Part shown: positions 7,473 through 15,327 of the stretch, in pieces
How positions within the stretch are numbered: the first letter of the stretch is position 1
How the letters are laid out: the number at the start of each line of letters is the position of its first letter
DNA from: CAYVUI01 sp964454745
GTDB taxonomy: Bacteria; Planctomycetota; Phycisphaerae; Sedimentisphaerales; Anaerohalosphaeraceae
Length of the DNA stretch: 22,261 bases
NCBI GenBank assembly: GCA_964454745.1
Contig: CAYVUI010000076.1
Coordinates: 1 to 22,261, forward strand
Reading direction: 5' to 3'
The notes under the pieces: generated by a model
Told to the model about the DNA's origin: nothing
The model's database searches: none
The model's input: only the letters and a program-made list of their open reading frames with translations
Position numbers and translations under genes: made by a program

Positions 7473-8300
7473 TCAATATACTTTGTAGTTTTTCCAATGC
7501 GGAGCTTCAGTATCCCAGCGGGAACGCGTCGCGGAATCATCTTCCTGGTTCGCGAGAGTTCGCTTATTTTTCGTATCAAATTCTTTGTGCCACTTCAGGG
7601 TCCACAGTTCCTTCATGCCGACCTTGCGGGCGGAACCATCCATGAAGGAATAACAGCCGTACCCATTGTGCCGGTCCATGCAGAATCGGCGGATTCCGGA
7701 ATCCTGGTTTGTAATCTGCGGTTCGCCGGGGTAATTGGGGGGCAGATCATAATCATTGGGCCATGCACCCATCGCTACATTCGAAATCCCGCCGTAATCC
7801 CCGAAAAGAGGAACCTGTTCAGGTGTGCGTGTCGCATTCTTTTTTTTCCAATACCAGGCAAATTTACCGTGACTCGCCTCTGCATTGTACATCCAGTTGT
7901 TGCCCCCATAACTCTTATTGTAGGGCAAAGCCTCCTGTACATCGTTTCCTGATTTATATACCCATATGCCCATCCCCGAGGTACTGTAAATATCGGATTT
8001 GGTATCGCTGGTAGTCGGACAAAGCAAGATATCCGGGGTATCTTTATAGTAATCATAAAGTGCCGTCGCCCATCCACCGGGATCTTTACTTGCGGGACCA
8101 CTTGGAAGTTTATCTGCATTTCCTTCGCAGTACATGAAGAAAAACTGTGCCCACGAACGAACCTGTGTTGTGCACACCAGCGTCCGGGTCATATCCTTGA
8201 CCTTGGAAAGCGAAGGCATAAGAATGGACATTAAGAGAGCAATGATGGAAATAACCACAAGTAGCTCAATAAGCGTAAAACCTTTGACCTGTTTTTTCAT
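7473..8300 (-). CDS. Prepilin-type protein with H-X9-DG element (pseudopilin A)
   Basis: This 275-residue protein has leader MKKQVKG followed by FTLIELLVVISIIALLMSIL (cleavage after Gly7, Glu12 conserved) and the His211-X9-Asp221-Gly222 element. A GPGxP-like calcium site of major pseudopilins is not seen. The segment DTPDILLCP (88-95) is shared with both other pseudopilins here, as is the MDRHNGY...WT-KW-K-FD C-terminal block. The middle (~60-150) is the most divergent part. AGGGG lies seven bases before the ATG. A candidate promoter is at 8348-8376. It is the first gene of module 1, followed by the zinc-ribbon-like gene. Confidence 0.88.
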   Translation of the reverse strand: MKKQVKGFTLIELLVVISIIALLMSILMPSLSKVKDMTRTLVCTTQVRSWAQFFFMYCEGNADKLPSGPASKDPGGWATALYDYYKDTPDILLCPTTSDTKSDIYSTSGMGIWVYKSGNDVQEALPYNKSYGGNNWMYNAEASHGKFAWYWKKKNATRTPEQVPLFGDYGGISNVAMGAWPNDYDLPPNYPGEPQITNQDSGIRRFCMDRHNGYGCYSFMDGSARKVGMKELWTLKWHKEFDTKNKRTLANQEDDSATRSRWDTEAPHWKNYKVY

Positions 8301-8347
8301 TTTTTACCCCTGAAAAAAATAACTGTACCCTAACTGACTACTTACTA

Positions 8348-8376
8348 ATCATAAATAAATGTTAGAGAAAAGTCAC
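8348..8376 (-). promoter_or_regulatory. Candidate promoter of pseudopilin module 1
   Basis: On the minus strand GTGACT (8376-8371) and TATGAT (8353-8348) are separated by 17 bases, matching 4/6 and 5/6 of the sigma70 consensus. Transcription would start near 8341, about 40 bases before the ATG at 8300. Confidence 0.45.
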
Positions 8377-8379
8377 GTC

Positions 8380-8415
8380 TTTTTTGCCCAATTTATTAAA
8401 TATTTCGGCAAAAAA
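8380..8415. repeat. AT-rich inverted repeat
   Basis: TTTTTTGCC (8380-8388) and GGCAAAAAA (8407-8415) form a 9-bp stem with an 18-base AT-rich loop, with further GTCA/TGAC arms outside. The T tract is on the 5' side on each strand, so this is not a standard terminator. It sits immediately upstream of the module 1 candidate promoter and could be a protein-binding dyad. Confidence 0.4.
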
Positions 8416-8439
8416 TGACCAGAGGATTGGTTAAATCCT
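8410..8439 (-). terminator. Weak possible terminator after regulator 2
   Basis: On the minus strand AGGATT-TAACC-AATCCT (8439-8423) forms a short 6-bp hairpin. A six-T tract follows at 8415-8410 after seven intervening bases. It lies 25 bases after the regulator 2 stop. The stem is short and the T tract displaced, so termination here is uncertain. Confidence 0.3.
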
Positions 8440-8463
8440 GTATTTTACTCAAAAAACGACTAT

Positions 8464-9609
8464 TTATCGGTTTGCGCCGCAGGATTCACGCACAATCAGA
8501 TCCGTAGCAAGGATAATGTCCCGCGCGGGCTGTTCCGGGTGCTTCAGGCGGTCAATCAGGGTGCGAACCGCCTCACGGGCCAGGGATTCCGCCGGCTGGC
8601 GAACCGTGGTCAATGGTACCGGCAGATACGCAATAAACGGCAGATCATCAAAGCCAACAAGACGTACATCATCCGGAATTGATATCCCCATATTGTACAA
8701 GCAGCGCATCACAATCGCCGCTGTACGGTCGTTAATGCAGATAATCGCCTCGGGCTTCTCCGGCGAGGGCATGATGTTATGCAGGCACTCCTCGAGTTTT
8801 TCAGGGTGCATTTCGTTTTCTTCATGGACGCTGAGCCTGTGGATCCTCGACTGGTCCAGCGGCACCTCGTACTTGGCCAGGGCATGGCAATAGCCGTTAA
8901 TACGGTCCAGAACCGCACTTGAATCCACCGGGCCGGCAATAAAATGGATATTCTTGCACCCAAGCGACAGCAAATGCTCCGTGACCCGGTACGATGCTCT
9001 TTCGTTATTCACGCAGACAAGGTCATATTTGCTGCGCTCGAGCCCGGGGTAGATATCCCGGTCGATCAGCACGACACCGATCCCCGCCTTTTCAAAGGCC
9101 TCGGCGATCTCGACATTGACATCCCGGTTCCGCTCGGAAACCTCGATAGGCATGAAAAACACGCCTGAAACGCGTAAATCGATCAATTGCTGGCAGATTC
9201 GCCGGGCCTGCTTGACAATCGCCTCCTCGTTCCCAAAAGGCGAATCATTAAGCAAAAGCACATAATTCCGCTCGCTGGCCTCGCGGGACATCTGCGAGAC
9301 CATCGTGCCGAAAAGCTCCGAAGAATCGATCATCACCCCCGGTACGAGAATACCGAGTTTCTGGCCCCGCACCTGCGAGGGCTTGCGGACAAAGGTGCCC
9401 GCACCGCGCTTACGATAGATCAGGCCCTTTTGCTCCAGTTCCTGCAGCGCCCGGCCGACCGTCGGTCGAGAGGCCTTGAAATAAGCTGCAAGCTCCTGCT
9501 CTGTAGGGATTTGCGCGCCTGGTGCATATTTGCCTTCCATGATCCCGCCCAGGATGCGGTCATAGATCCTCTGGTGCTTGGCAATCTTCTCTGACGATTT
9601 CAACGGCAT
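8464..9609 (-). CDS. GntR/LacI hybrid transcriptional regulator (regulator 2)
   Basis: This 381-residue paralogue of regulator 1 has a GntR winged helix (~10-75) with recognition helix ASRPTVGRALQELE, differing from regulator 1 only by conservative changes, and wing RKRGAGTFV. The LacI-type sensor (~82-380) ends in LTTVRQPAESLAREAVRTLIDRL...LIVRESCG. The ATG at 9609 is preferred to the in-frame TTG at 9615 because AAAGG then sits eight bases upstream. A strong promoter (9667-9694) and an operator-like element just after the predicted transcription start (9636-9652) suggest autoregulation. It is divergent from hydrolase 2, the classical arrangement of a local repressor and its target. The sensor domains of the two regulators differ enough that they may bind different ligands. 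Confidence 0.93.
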   Translation of the reverse strand: MPLKSSEKIAKHQRIYDRILGGIMEGKYAPGAQIPTEQELAAYFKASRPTVGRALQELEQKGLIYRKRGAGTFVRKPSQVRGQKLGILVPGVMIDSSELFGTMVSQMSREASERNYVLLLNDSPFGNEEAIVKQARRICQQLIDLRVSGVFFMPIEVSERNRDVNVEIAEAFEKAGIGVVLIDRDIYPGLERSKYDLVCVNNERASYRVTEHLLSLGCKNIHFIAGPVDSSAVLDRINGYCHALAKYEVPLDQSRIHRLSVHEENEMHPEKLEECLHNIMPSPEKPEAIICINDRTAAIVMRCLYNMGISIPDDVRLVGFDDLPFIAYLPVPLTTVRQPAESLAREAVRTLIDRLKHPEQPARDIILATDLIVRESCGANR

Positions 9610-9635
9610 TTTCAAAACCTTTATTCAATAACCTC

Positions 9636-9652
9636 AAATGTTTAAATACAAA
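9636..9652. promoter_or_regulatory. Operator-like element in the leader of regulator 2
   Basis: AAATGT-TTAA-ATACAAA repeats, with one extra spacer base, the unit AAATGT-TTA-ATACAAA of the array at 20663-20678. It falls a few bases downstream of the predicted transcription start of regulator 2 (about 9660), the expected place for a self-repressing site. Confidence 0.45.
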
Positions 9653-9666
9653 TTACCTGCATTTGA

Positions 9667-9694
9667 ATTCTAACAAAACTCCATGATATGTCAA
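9667..9694 (-). promoter_or_regulatory. Sigma70-type promoter of regulator 2
   Basis: On the minus strand a perfect TTGACA (9694-9689) and TAGAAT (9672-9667) are separated by 16 bases. Transcription would begin near 9660, about 50 bases upstream of the ATG at 9609. Confidence 0.7.
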
Positions 9695-10032
9695 ATAATA
9701 TCTTTAACATTATTTCAAAAACACCAAGAACGAACTCTTGCTATAAACCACAATAATAAAGTGACTTACAGCTAATAATGCTTACATCACCTTACATTAG
9801 CCATCAAATACCAAGGCAATTATCATTACAATACCCCCTGCAAATGTGAACATAATCAAACACAAATAATTACCGTTCGTGCTTCAATAAGAACAAACAC
9901 ATTTCAAGAATGAACCTTACAATTCAAATCGATATAATTTTCACATTTTCCTGTTAATGGATCGCTGTCAATAAGAAAACCGCCCTCTTGTAAGAAATCA
10001 ATACCTGAAAAAGCGATCTGTTTTACGATTCA
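9695..10032. other. Non-coding divergent control region between regulator 2 and hydrolase 2
   Basis: No credible gene is present. The region is AT-rich relative to its neighbours. CAAATGT (9841-9847) and CACAAAT (9861-9867) recall the operator-like units seen elsewhere in the window, but the match is loose. CAAGA and TCTTG arms flank ACGAAC near 9725-9740. GATCGCT (9960-9966) and AGCGATC (10012-10018) are perfect 7-base inverted arms 45 bases apart, just upstream of the hydrolase 2 promoter; they could hold a looping repressor or be chance. Confidence 0.4.
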
Positions 10033-10061
10033 TTGACAACTCTTGCAAAACTCCATATCAT
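10033..10061 (+). promoter_or_regulatory. Sigma70-type promoter of hydrolase 2
   Basis: A perfect TTGACA (10033-10038) and TATCAT (10056-10061) are separated by 17 bases. Transcription would start near 10068, about 32 bases before the ATG. A good ribosome binding site AGGAGA (10088-10093) lies six bases before the start. Confidence 0.7.
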
Positions 10062-10099
10062 CCAACATCCATTAGTAATAACCTATCAGGAGAATTACG

Positions 10100-13000
10100 A
10101 TGACAAACGTCACAAATAAACAGCCTTCAGGATTCAATCTCAATTCAGCCCTGCTGATGATCGCACTTTGTGTATCTGCTGTATTCACAATCCATGGTCC
10201 AGCACAGGCCGCAAATAACAAGATAGACATTGTCTCTATATCACAAAAATCCCAAATCGATCAATACGCCGCCGCGGAACTGAAAAAATACCTCCTCCAG
10301 GCCTTTTCAGTGAATCCGCAAATCAAAAACCAGATTAATCCATCTGCAAAGTATACATTTATCCTCACCTCTGACATATCCACCCTGCCCGCACAATACA
10401 AAAACCAACTCAATAACAGCAATCTCAAATCAGACCAGGGCTACCTGCTCAAAACCATCCCGGGCGAAAACACGCTGATCATCGCAGCCAAAACACCCGA
10501 GGGCCTGCTTTACGGCGTCTACGGCCTGCTCGACGACCATTACGACTTCGGCTTCTACTTCAGCGGCGATACCCTGCCCGACCACCAGAACTTCTACCTG
10601 CCCGTTATCGACGAAACCCAGAACCCCCACATGCAGATCCGCGGCTTTTTGCCCTGGACCAATTTCCCCCAGTCCGCGACCGTCTACTCCTGGAACGACT
10701 GGAAATTCATCATCGACCAGTCCGCCCGCATGCGGATGAACTTCATCCACATCCACAACTACAACGGCATGCTTGGCCACAACGAACCCTACCACAACTT
10801 CCCCTACGACGGCCATTGGTCCCGCGTCTGGATGCCCAGCGTCCGCACAGGCCACGCATGGGCCGGCCCGGCATGGAACATCAAACACTACCAGTTCGGC
10901 GCGTACGACCTCTTCGACGATTACGACTTCACCTCCGAATGCTCCCTGCACAACGAATCGCTCACCAATGTCCAGGTCTACTTTAAAGCCGCGTCCCTCT
11001 TTAAAAAGGTCATTGACTACGCCCACACCCGCGGCGTAAAGATCGGCCTCGGCCTCGATATCGACCTGATTCCAGACGAATACGAAAAAATGGGCGCCAA
11101 AGCCGACGATCCCGGCCTGATCGTTGCCCGCGTCAGGCAAATCGCCCATGATTACCCCAACCTCGATTACCTGCTCTGCTTCCAGTCCGAAGGCGGAGGC
11201 GGCCACGGCGACAAAACCGAATTCTACAAACAGTGGCAACAGATGGTGCTGCACTACTACAATCTTATGAAAGAATACAGTCCTTCCACCCGCCTGGCCG
11301 TTTCCGGCTGGAGCATGAACCCCAAGGCGGTTGCCCCCCTGCCCAAAGACATCATCTGCGCCCCCATCTCCGGCTACTCCGACCGCTTCCAGCCCGGCAC
11401 CGACTTCCCCAACCGCGAATACTGGGGCTGCCCCTGGATGGAACGCGACGGCAAAGGCTCCCAGCACTATTACCCCTTCGACACCGACCTGTCCAACACC
11501 ATCGACGCCTACCAGGGCCGCACCGAAAACATGACCGGCCTCTACACCCTCACCTGGCGGCTGACCGATGCAATCGACCCCAAGATGTCCTACATCGCCA
11601 AGGCCCCCTGGGACCAGGCCGGCAAATACACCACCTCGCACGATGTCTACCACGAATACGCACGCCGCAACTACGGCACCAGCGCCGCCGACCCCATTAC
11701 CGCCATCATCAACCAGAACGAACCCTTCGCCCACGACTGCGGCGAATGCGCACGCACACCCGGCCTCTCCGGCTCGGCCACCCGCGCCACCTTCGGCCAC
11801 TTCATGAACCTTAAGAACATCGAACTGCTCGACGAAAACCAATCCGTCCTGCAAACCGTAAACGCCGCCGAGTTCAACAAAAAACGCGGAAACCTCCGCA
11901 AACAAAGCAATAACAAAGGTGAATTTCTCGCCCGAATTAACCGTGATGAAGCCGTCATCTACAACAACATCACCTTTGAAAACGCAGCAACCATCCGCAT
12001 CAATGCCGCCGGCCATTACATCCCCGGCTACGTCGAAATCCGCACCGATTCCTTCACCGGTCCGCTCCTGGCCGAGATCGACTTTATCCCCACCAGCGGC
12101 TGGACGAACTGGAAGCCCTTTACCACGCAGATCCCCCCCGTCCCGGGCACAAACAACCTCGTACTCATCTTCCGCTCGCAGCGCGGCAACGATCTCGACA
12201 AGGCCAACATGCAGTTAAACACCATCCGCACCGCCATGGACAGCACCACCGACCCCATGGACAAACTCCGCCTCGACTGGCTCTACCGCCGCATCGCCTC
12301 GGTCCGCGACTACATCCTGCTCGACGTCAACTTCCCCCACCGCGACTGGCCCGGCCTGCCCGGCGCCTTCGAGAGCTGGGCCCAAAACTTCATCTATCGC
12401 GTCAACGACATCTCCTCACTGGGCAACGTCCACAGCACCCAGAACCGCCACGTCCAGCTTGAATACACCAGCCGTAAAATGCGTCTTCACCAGGGAGAAA
12501 CCACCAAACCGCCGATCAACGTCAGCGTCCGCGGCACCAAAGACGGCGCCGTCATCACCTGGGACCCAAACCCAAACGATATCACCGGCTTCCACGTCTA
12601 CCGCTCCGGCAAGCAGCTCACCGACGAGTCGCTGCCCCCAAATCAAACAAGCTACCGCGACACCGCTGACGGCCATTTCCGCTACCAGGTCCGCACCCTT
12701 GCAAAGAACGGCCGGCCAAGCCACCTCTCCATCCCCCAGCATTGCAGCGCCGGCTCCGGCGACACCCAGGCCCCGCAGCTTTTCGTCATCTCCCCGCCGA
12801 CCTCCGCGACTCTCGGCCTGCCCGCCGAAGTCATGGTCCGCGTGCTCGACAGCCGCGAATACGGCCTGATCTCCGCAAAGCTCCACTACAAAACCCCCTC
12901 GCAGGCAAAGTGGAACACCCTCGAAATGCCGCGGAAAACCAAGGCCATCTTCGCCTGCTCCATCCCGACAAAAGGCCTTACGGACGAAACCATCGAATAC

Positions 13001-13387
13001 TACATCGAAGTGACCGATTCAGACAATACCGCGTACTACCCCGCCAGCGCACCGAAAACTCCCGCGGCGGTCTCCCTGGTCAAATCCGCAGTCACAATCG
13101 AAACCCCGGCCCCGATCAAAAAATACTCGCAGAAAGGCAATACCCTCTTGTGGTCGCCGGTTGGCGCCGCCTACTGGTACCGCGTCTACCGCGCAAACAC
13201 GCCGGACTTCACCCCCTCGCCGGCCAGCTTCCTCGCCTACTTCAGCAATGATACCACCAGCTTCACCGACATGGCCCCCGGTTTTGACGCCGAGCCCCTC
13301 GCCGGCCGCTACTACTACAAAATTACCGTAGTCAACCAGGCCGGCGCAGAAAGCCAGCCGACAAAACCGATTGCCATCGACTGGTAA
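10100..13387 (+). CDS. Large secreted putative glycoside hydrolase with CBM6-like and Fn3 domains (hydrolase 2)
   Basis: This 1095-residue paralogue of hydrolase 1 has an ordinary signal peptide (hydrophobic 15-30, cleavage likely after AQA at 35-37) instead of a lipobox, so it is predicted to be released into the periplasm or medium. Shared motifs are GVYGLLDDHY (139-148), RGFLPWTNFPQS (181-192), HIHNYN (217-222), SECSLHNESLTN (279-290), GLGLDIDLIP (316-325), CFQSEG (360-365), SGW (402-404), YWGCPW (441-446) and TWRLTDA (485-491). A CBM6-like domain (~580-695), a helical linker, Fn3, Ig-like and Fn3 domains follow. It has a clear promoter and AGGAGA. The acidic residues in SEC-LHNE, LD-D and QSEG are candidates for catalysis but unproven. 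It ends in tandem stops (TAATAA), 11 bases before the stop of the converging GxGYxYP gene, with no visible terminator between. Confidence 0.82.
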   Translation: MTNVTNKQPSGFNLNSALLMIALCVSAVFTIHGPAQAANNKIDIVSISQKSQIDQYAAAELKKYLLQAFSVNPQIKNQINPSAKYTFILTSDISTLPAQYKNQLNNSNLKSDQGYLLKTIPGENTLIIAAKTPEGLLYGVYGLLDDHYDFGFYFSGDTLPDHQNFYLPVIDETQNPHMQIRGFLPWTNFPQSATVYSWNDWKFIIDQSARMRMNFIHIHNYNGMLGHNEPYHNFPYDGHWSRVWMPSVRTGHAWAGPAWNIKHYQFGAYDLFDDYDFTSECSLHNESLTNVQVYFKAASLFKKVIDYAHTRGVKIGLGLDIDLIPDEYEKMGAKADDPGLIVARVRQIAHDYPNLDYLLCFQSEGGGGHGDKTEFYKQWQQMVLHYYNLMKEYSPSTRLAVSGWSMNPKAVAPLPKDIICAPISGYSDRFQPGTDFPNREYWGCPWMERDGKGSQHYYPFDTDLSNTIDAYQGRTENMTGLYTLTWRLTDAIDPKMSYIAKAPWDQAGKYTTSHDVYHEYARRNYGTSAADPITAIINQNEPFAHDCGECARTPGLSGSATRATFGHFMNLKNIELLDENQSVLQTVNAAEFNKKRGNLRKQSNNKGEFLARINRDEAVIYNNITFENAATIRINAAGHYIPGYVEIRTDSFTGPLLAEIDFIPTSGWTNWKPFTTQIPPVPGTNNLVLIFRSQRGNDLDKANMQLNTIRTAMDSTTDPMDKLRLDWLYRRIASVRDYILLDVNFPHRDWPGLPGAFESWAQNFIYRVNDISSLGNVHSTQNRHVQLEYTSRKMRLHQGETTKPPINVSVRGTKDGAVITWDPNPNDITGFHVYRSGKQLTDESLPPNQTSYRDTADGHFRYQVRTLAKNGRPSHLSIPQHCSAGSGDTQAPQLFVISPPTSATLGLPAEVMVRVLDSREYGLISAKLHYKTPSQAKWNTLEMPRKTKAIFACSIPTKGLTDETIEYYIEVTDSDNTAYYPASAPKTPAAVSLVKSAVTIETPAPIKKYSQKGNTLLWSPVGAAYWYRVYRANTPDFTPSPASFLAYFSNDTTSFTDMAPGFDAEPLAGRYYYKITVVNQAGAESQPTKPIAIDW

Positions 13388-13398
13388 TAATCGGGAAA

Positions 13399-15246
13399 TT
13401 AAAAATCGCCCTGTTTCAGCAGCTCCTGTGTCTGCCGCGGACGGTACTCCATGCGCACCCGCCACAGCAGTTCCTCGGGCGAAACCGCATGCACATCCGC
13501 ATCCAGCCGGTCCACGATCCATTGAATAGGCGTCAAACCGCGGATACCGCCCTGCTCGCGGGCCTCCTTTGCATCACGACTTGTATTTTCCGCCATCTCA
13601 TCGTCTCCGGGAGCATACCGGAACATCGACCACGCATGGTTCGCCGTCACGCTAAAGCTCCTAAGCCCCTGCTTCTCGTATTCCGCCGCATACTCATTGG
13701 TCATCCGGACCACCTTTGCCGGCGTGCCGCCCCGCGGCCAGCGAGCGTTGTTCCACGTCGAAAACTTCGCTGTGACCACCGGGATATCCACACCCTGCTT
13801 GTTCTCGAACCAGAAGATCTGCCCGTCCCCGCCGTCATACGGGTAATACTGCAGCGCGATGATCCCGGCAATCTCTTCCAGCTCCTCGGCATACACCTGG
13901 TATGCCGCCTTCGCCTCCGGGCCGTCTACGTCCTGGCAGATAAACGAGAACACCTTCACACCGCTCTCTTTAAGCTGGGCATTGATCTTACGTGCATGGT
14001 CCCGCAAAACTGCCAAACGGTCCGGACGCTCTTTCGCGAATTCATCCGGGTAATAATACCCCGCCCCATGCTCGGACAGCGAAATCGCCTCCGGCTGTGT
14101 GCGCGACAGATACTCCAGCACCGGCGGACACATCTGGTTCAAATGCCCCGCGCAGACCGTCCAGCCGAATCCAAAGTCGCCGTTATGCGGGTTCGCCCAG
14201 TACGATTCATGATCACAGAAATTGCCCAGCAGCCACTGCAGGTTATCACCGTCGCTCATCAAAAAGGTCGTAAAATGCCTGCCGCGGTCATAATCAATCG
14301 TTCGCGGGTCCAGGCTCTTGACCGGCTGGGTCTGGTACGTTTCGCTGCCCGCACTCAACAGGGGCAGGTTCATCGCCCAGTTCGACGCCGTCTGGAAATG
14401 TCCCCAGTGCGTCAGCGGCTTGGTATGATGATCCTCATTGCCGCTGTTCCACCCCATCACCGGGCTGCCCGGCTCCATCCATTCAAGAATACGTCCCAAA
14501 GGCTCATCCGTACCATAGATCGCCATCGTCCGGTGCGCCACCGCCATGGCCCGGTTGTTCGCCACCTTCGGATCAATTGTCAGCAGCAGCTTGCGATTTA
14601 GCATCTCACCAAATGTATCCAGCACCCACGCTTCCTTCCGGCCCCGGGCATCAAACAACTTCTCGAGCCCCATTTCCTTTGCCTTCGCCTCCTGGCCTTC
14701 CTCAATCAGAATGCCGCCCATAAGCCCTGCCAAAGTAGTCGCCACATTCACGGAATGGTCCTCGCCCTCGCGCTTCTCGTAAAGCCCGCCTTCGGAATGG
14801 TCATACGAGTACAGCACATACCCCTTGACAATCCCCTTGTTACGGTATCGCTCCACGAGCTGCCACGGGGTAAACACGCCCCTTTCCTCGGCCTGGATGT
14901 GCTTGATCGTCTCTTCATACCACAGCGGGTACAACCCCTGCGGAGAATCGATCCATACCATTTCATCCAGCTTGCCCTCATTGACGGCCTGCGCCGCAAG
15001 CCCGGAAACGGACTGCGCCAGGATATGCGTCGCATTCGTTGCGGACTTGCCGTTGGGGCTGGTGACCGCTTCGAATGAATTCACAGGTGTCGTTCGCACC
15101 ACCCCCGCGGGCACCTTCTGCACCGGCCACCAGCGGGCGTCCATTTTCAGTTTATCGGCCTGCGAAGAAGAGTGCTGCTCCGCGCATCCGCCCAGAAGAA
15201 CAGCCAATCCCATAACAGAGATCAGAAAAAAGCGATAGAGTTTCAT
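13399..15246 (-). CDS. GxGYxYP-family putative glycoside hydrolase, lipoprotein
   Basis: This 615-residue protein starts with a lipoprotein signal (MKLYRFFLISVMGLAVLLGGC, lipobox LGGC, Cys21). The diagnostic GAGYYYP (394-400) matches the GxGYxYP motif that names a family of putative glycoside hydrolases, and FLMSDGDNLQW upstream of it is also typical. The ATG at 15246 was chosen because GGAGA lies about nine bases upstream and because the signal peptide then starts at the N-terminus; a longer reading to 15324 would run through the upstream terminator. Members of the family often occur in polysaccharide-utilisation loci; the reaction is not established to my knowledge. It lies 81 bases downstream of the GH38-like gene, beyond a strong hairpin, so its expression may depend on partial readthrough. 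Confidence 0.85.
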   Translation of the reverse strand: MKLYRFFLISVMGLAVLLGGCAEQHSSSQADKLKMDARWWPVQKVPAGVVRTTPVNSFEAVTSPNGKSATNATHILAQSVSGLAAQAVNEGKLDEMVWIDSPQGLYPLWYEETIKHIQAEERGVFTPWQLVERYRNKGIVKGYVLYSYDHSEGGLYEKREGEDHSVNVATTLAGLMGGILIEEGQEAKAKEMGLEKLFDARGRKEAWVLDTFGEMLNRKLLLTIDPKVANNRAMAVAHRTMAIYGTDEPLGRILEWMEPGSPVMGWNSGNEDHHTKPLTHWGHFQTASNWAMNLPLLSAGSETYQTQPVKSLDPRTIDYDRGRHFTTFLMSDGDNLQWLLGNFCDHESYWANPHNGDFGFGWTVCAGHLNQMCPPVLEYLSRTQPEAISLSEHGAGYYYPDEFAKERPDRLAVLRDHARKINAQLKESGVKVFSFICQDVDGPEAKAAYQVYAEELEEIAGIIALQYYPYDGGDGQIFWFENKQGVDIPVVTAKFSTWNNARWPRGGTPAKVVRMTNEYAAEYEKQGLRSFSVTANHAWSMFRYAPGDDEMAENTSRDAKEAREQGGIRGLTPIQWIVDRLDADVHAVSPEELLWRVRMEYRPRQTQELLKQGDF

Positions 15247-15274
15247 GAATCCATTCTCCCAAAAATCATTACAC

Positions 15275-15308
15275 AAAAAAAGGGAGAAAACCCGCAGGCT
15301 CTCTCCCT
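15275..15308 (-). terminator. Intrinsic terminator between GH38-like and GxGYxYP genes
   Basis: On the minus strand AGGGAGA (15308-15302) pairs with TCTCCCT (15287-15281) and is followed by seven Ts (15281-15275). It lies 20 bases after the GH38-like stop and 28 bases before the next start. No promoter is evident between the hairpin and the next gene, so it may set a lower expression level for the distal gene. Confidence 0.8.
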
Positions 15309-15327
15309 GTTCTATACAAAACATAAA

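Noticed and set aside
10430..12016. A 528-codon open frame on the minus strand inside hydrolase 2
   Set aside because: It is antisense to a well-supported gene; its Val/Gly/Ala/Asp-rich composition is the mirror of the C-rich wobble positions of the plus gene, with no domain or ribosome binding site.
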